Positions 14,353 through 15,899 of a stretch of 15,899 nt of DNA are shown piece after piece (positions within the stretch are counted from its first letter, which is position 1; every line of letters starts with the position of its first letter). A program made the translations under genes and the position numbers. The stretch is taken from positions 4,060 through 19,958 of the forward strand of contig NHEU02000003.1 in NCBI GenBank assembly GCA_002171495.2, in the 5' to 3' direction. The stretch comes from Alphaproteobacteria bacterium TMED93 (GTDB taxonomy: Bacteria > Pseudomonadota > Alphaproteobacteria > TMED109). The notes beneath the pieces were generated by a model. It saw only the letters and a program-made list of their open reading frames with translations. It made no database searches and was not told the DNA's origin.

Positions 14353-15096
14353 AATTGCTAATATTGCATTTTTGAGAATTTCTAGATCATACTTTGAAGA
14401 CATTCTATGGTCACTATTCTTAGATATTATTAAGGAGGTTTCAGAATGAGTTAATTTATTTAAAAATTTAAGTTGCGACTCAAGGTCTACTGAAGTGTCT
14501 TTTAGTCCATACAACAAAATAGCTTTTTTTTTAATTTTTATTTTTTTATTTAGCAACAAAAACTTTTTAGCATTATTTATGAATTTATTGGTAAAAATAT
14601 AAGGACTTTTGGAATAATTTGAACTTAATTTAATTTCTTTTTTATATTTATACTTCTTATATTCTATAGTGCTTAGGTTTTTTAATGTTCTGGAAGTAAA
14701 GTCAAAAGCTGATGCTATCCCCACAATTCCCAATAATTTTTTTTTTATGATTAAAGATAAATAGAATGCTATCCAGCCACCCATTGAAGAACCTATTAAA
14801 ACAACAGGGTAATTAGTTTTTGTTTCTATCAACACCTTGCTTTCGTTAACCCAATCGGATAGATACAAATTATTTATATCACCAGATGACTCACCGTGTC
14901 CTGAGTAATCAAATCTTAGATACTCAAAACCATAATCTTTTCTTAGTTTTTCTATAAAATCTGCTTTTTTGCCATTTTTATCAGATCTATAACCACATAA
15001 AAAAACAATAGACTTTTTTAGGCCATTTTTAGTTTTCTTTTTAAGAATGTAGCTAATTTTATTTTTTTTTATTAAAATATAATTTTTAAGAACCAT
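14347..15096 (-). CDS. Alpha/beta hydrolase, ABHD10-like serine esterase/thioesterase
   Basis: 249 residues, no signal peptide, probably cytoplasmic. The alpha/beta-hydrolase triad is visible: nucleophile elbow GSSMGG with S104, acid D200 in LLYGLKDTSVD, and H230 in NSDHRMSSKYD. The oxyanion-side segment FLCGYRSDKNGKKADF and LRFDYSGHGESSG match the ABHD10-like bacterial proteins (mitochondrial ABHD10 is an S-depalmitoylase). The bacterial substrate is unknown, and I do not assign one. The ATG at 15096 is only six bases from the divergent glycosyltransferase ATG. The middle region (about 140-190) is unusually lysine-rich. Confidence is high for the fold and low for the reaction. Confidence 0.83.
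   Translation of the reverse strand: MVLKNYILIKKNKISYILKKKTKNGLKKSIVFLCGYRSDKNGKKADFIEKLRKDYGFEYLRFDYSGHGESSGDINNLYLSDWVNESKVLIETKTNYPVVLIGSSMGGWIAFYLSLIIKKKLLGIVGIASAFDFTSRTLKNLSTIEYKKYKYKKEIKLSSNYSKSPYIFTNKFINNAKKFLLLNKKIKIKKKAILLYGLKDTSVDLESQLKFLNKLTHSETSLIISKNSDHRMSSKYDLEILKNAILAIL
15078..15083 (+). promoter_or_regulatory. Candidate -10 element for the glycosyltransferase gene, inside the hydrolase gene
   Basis: TATAAT on the plus strand, 19 bp before ATG 15103 and inside the antisense 5' end of the hydrolase gene. No recognisable -35 lies 16-18 bp upstream. With only six bases between the two starts, any promoter for the plus-strand gene has to lie in this region, which is the main support; chance occurrence is possible. 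Confidence 0.3.
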
Positions 15097-15102
15097 TTTA
15101 AC

Positions 15103-15899
15103 ATGAGTAATTTAAATAAAATAAATACTAAACAAATTTGCCTTTTGCAAGTGCTTCCACATTTAAATTCTGGAGGTATGGTGTCAGGTGCTGTAGAAAT
15201 ATCAAACTTTTTAAAAAATAAGGGAGGCAAGAGTATTATAGTGTCATCTGGAGGATATAGAGAACAAGAACTATTAAAAAACGATGCATCAATAATTCAT
15301 TTGCCAGTAGAAACTAAAAATCCTTTTTTAATATATCTTAATAAAAATAGACTTAAAAAAATTATTTTGAAATATAATGTAAATATAGTACATGCTAGGT
15401 CAAGGGCTCCGGCGTGGTCTGCATATTTGGCTGCAAAGGAAACAAACACTTCTTTTATAACTACCTTTCATGGAACATATGGCACTGAAAATCTGGTTAA
15501 AAAAAAGTATAATAGCGTAATGTTGAAGGGCGACTATACAATTGCTATATCAAAATTTATTAAAAAGCATATTGAGGAAGAATATAAAAAGTCAAATAAT
15601 ATTTTTGTAATAGCTAGGGGAATAAATGAGAAAGTTTTTTCTCCAAAAAGTGTGACTACAGCAAGAATTATTTCTGCTGCGAAAAAAATTAAAACCGATG
15701 AATTTAAAAAAACTATTTTAATGCCTGGTAGACTTACCAGTTGGAAAGGTCATGAAATTGCAATCAGAGCTTTATCGTTAATAGAAGATAATAATATAAA
15801 GTTAGTGATTTTAGGTGACCTACAAAAAAGATTTAAATACAAAAGTAACCTTGAAAAATTAACATTAGAATTAGGTTTAAATGACAAAGTTTTATTTTT
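15103..15899 (+). CDS. Family-4 glycosyltransferase, N-terminal part (3' end outside window)
   Basis: The frame opens at ATG 15103 and stays open for 265 codons to the window edge, so the 3' end is missing. QVLPHLNSGGMVSGAVEIS (~16-34) is the GT4 N-terminal glycine loop, where relatives often have G-G-V-E-R-G. VHARSRAPAWSAYLAA (~97-112), FITTFHGTYG (118-127), KYNSVMLKGDYTIAIS (135-150) and VIARGINEKVFSP follow, then the start of the GT-B C-domain, MPGRLTSWKGHEIAIRALS (~207-225), with R210 and K215 in the nucleotide-sugar binding positions. This set is familiar from alphaproteobacterial LPS/surface-polysaccharide GT4 enzymes; donor and acceptor are unknown. Its start lies 6 bp from the divergent hydrolase start, with no clear ribosome site. 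Confidence 0.9.
   Translation, partial: MSNLNKINTKQICLLQVLPHLNSGGMVSGAVEISNFLKNKGGKSIIVSSGGYREQELLKNDASIIHLPVETKNPFLIYLNKNRLKKIILKYNVNIVHARSRAPAWSAYLAAKETNTSFITTFHGTYGTENLVKKKYNSVMLKGDYTIAISKFIKKHIEEEYKKSNNIFVIARGINEKVFSPKSVTTARIISAAKKIKTDEFKKTILMPGRLTSWKGHEIAIRALSLIEDNNIKLVILGDLQKRFKYKSNLEKLTLELGLNDKVLF

Noticed and set aside
1..15899. CRISPR array, tRNA or rRNA genes, insertion sequences, phage genes, toxin-antitoxin pairs
   Set aside because: No regularly spaced repeats, no cloverleaf-like GC-rich segment, no transposase or integrase motifs and no spare intergenic DNA were seen in a reading by eye; short RNAs inside genes cannot be excluded.

Overview
The window is strongly AT-rich by eye, with poly-A/T runs up to 11 bases, almost no intergenic DNA and overlapping genes. 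Every gene I recognise is bacterial. The gene order (folC-trxA, murU-amgK-tsaE, rnd-kdsD-lptC-lptA-lptB-ptsN, NDUFA9-like/uppP, GST-queG-SDR) is the one I know from Alphaproteobacteria. Low GC, packed genes and the loss of usual neighbours suggest a streamlined alphaproteobacterium, perhaps a small-genome marine lineage. The exact clade is an inference I cannot settle from the sequence alone. I see no tRNA, rRNA, CRISPR array, insertion sequence, prophage or obvious transferred island.

Layout. (1) 3-713 (+): the C-terminal part of folC, cut by the window edge. (2) 9860 down to 710 (-): twelve genes in one direction with gaps of at most about 20 bp, in the order rnd, kdsD, lptC, lptA, lptB, a ptsN-like gene, ahcY, tsaE, amgK, murU (frameshifted), sbcB, trxA. 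(3) A divergent promoter gap at 9861-9944. (4) 9945-10880 (+): an NDUFA9-like NAD(P)-binding protein, tail to tail with uppP (-). (5) A divergent gap at 11658-11716, then fzlA-like GST, queG and an atypical SDR (+). (6) An ABHD10-like hydrolase (-), tail to tail with the SDR. (7) A family-4 glycosyltransferase (+) that starts 6 bp from the hydrolase start and runs off the window.

Much of the window serves the cell envelope. KdsD supplies arabinose-5-phosphate for Kdo. LptA, LptB and LptC export lipopolysaccharide, and the glycosyltransferase may add LPS or other surface sugars. UppP recycles undecaprenyl phosphate, AmgK and MurU salvage MurNAc, and the FzlA-like protein probably tunes FtsZ constriction. 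The remaining genes are housekeeping: TrxA (redox), FolC (folate), AhcY (methyl cycle), TsaE and QueG (tRNA modification), RNase D and exonuclease I (nucleic-acid trimming).

The points most worth a second look are these: a murU reading frame broken exactly in an 11-A tract with both halves otherwise intact; an exonuclease I gene sitting where Alphaproteobacteria usually carry addA and addB; and a PtsN-like protein whose phospho-accepting histidine is an asparagine, next to missing rpoN and hpf genes. I did not find a convincing wholly new multi-gene system; the window looks like reduced housekeeping DNA with several informative departures.
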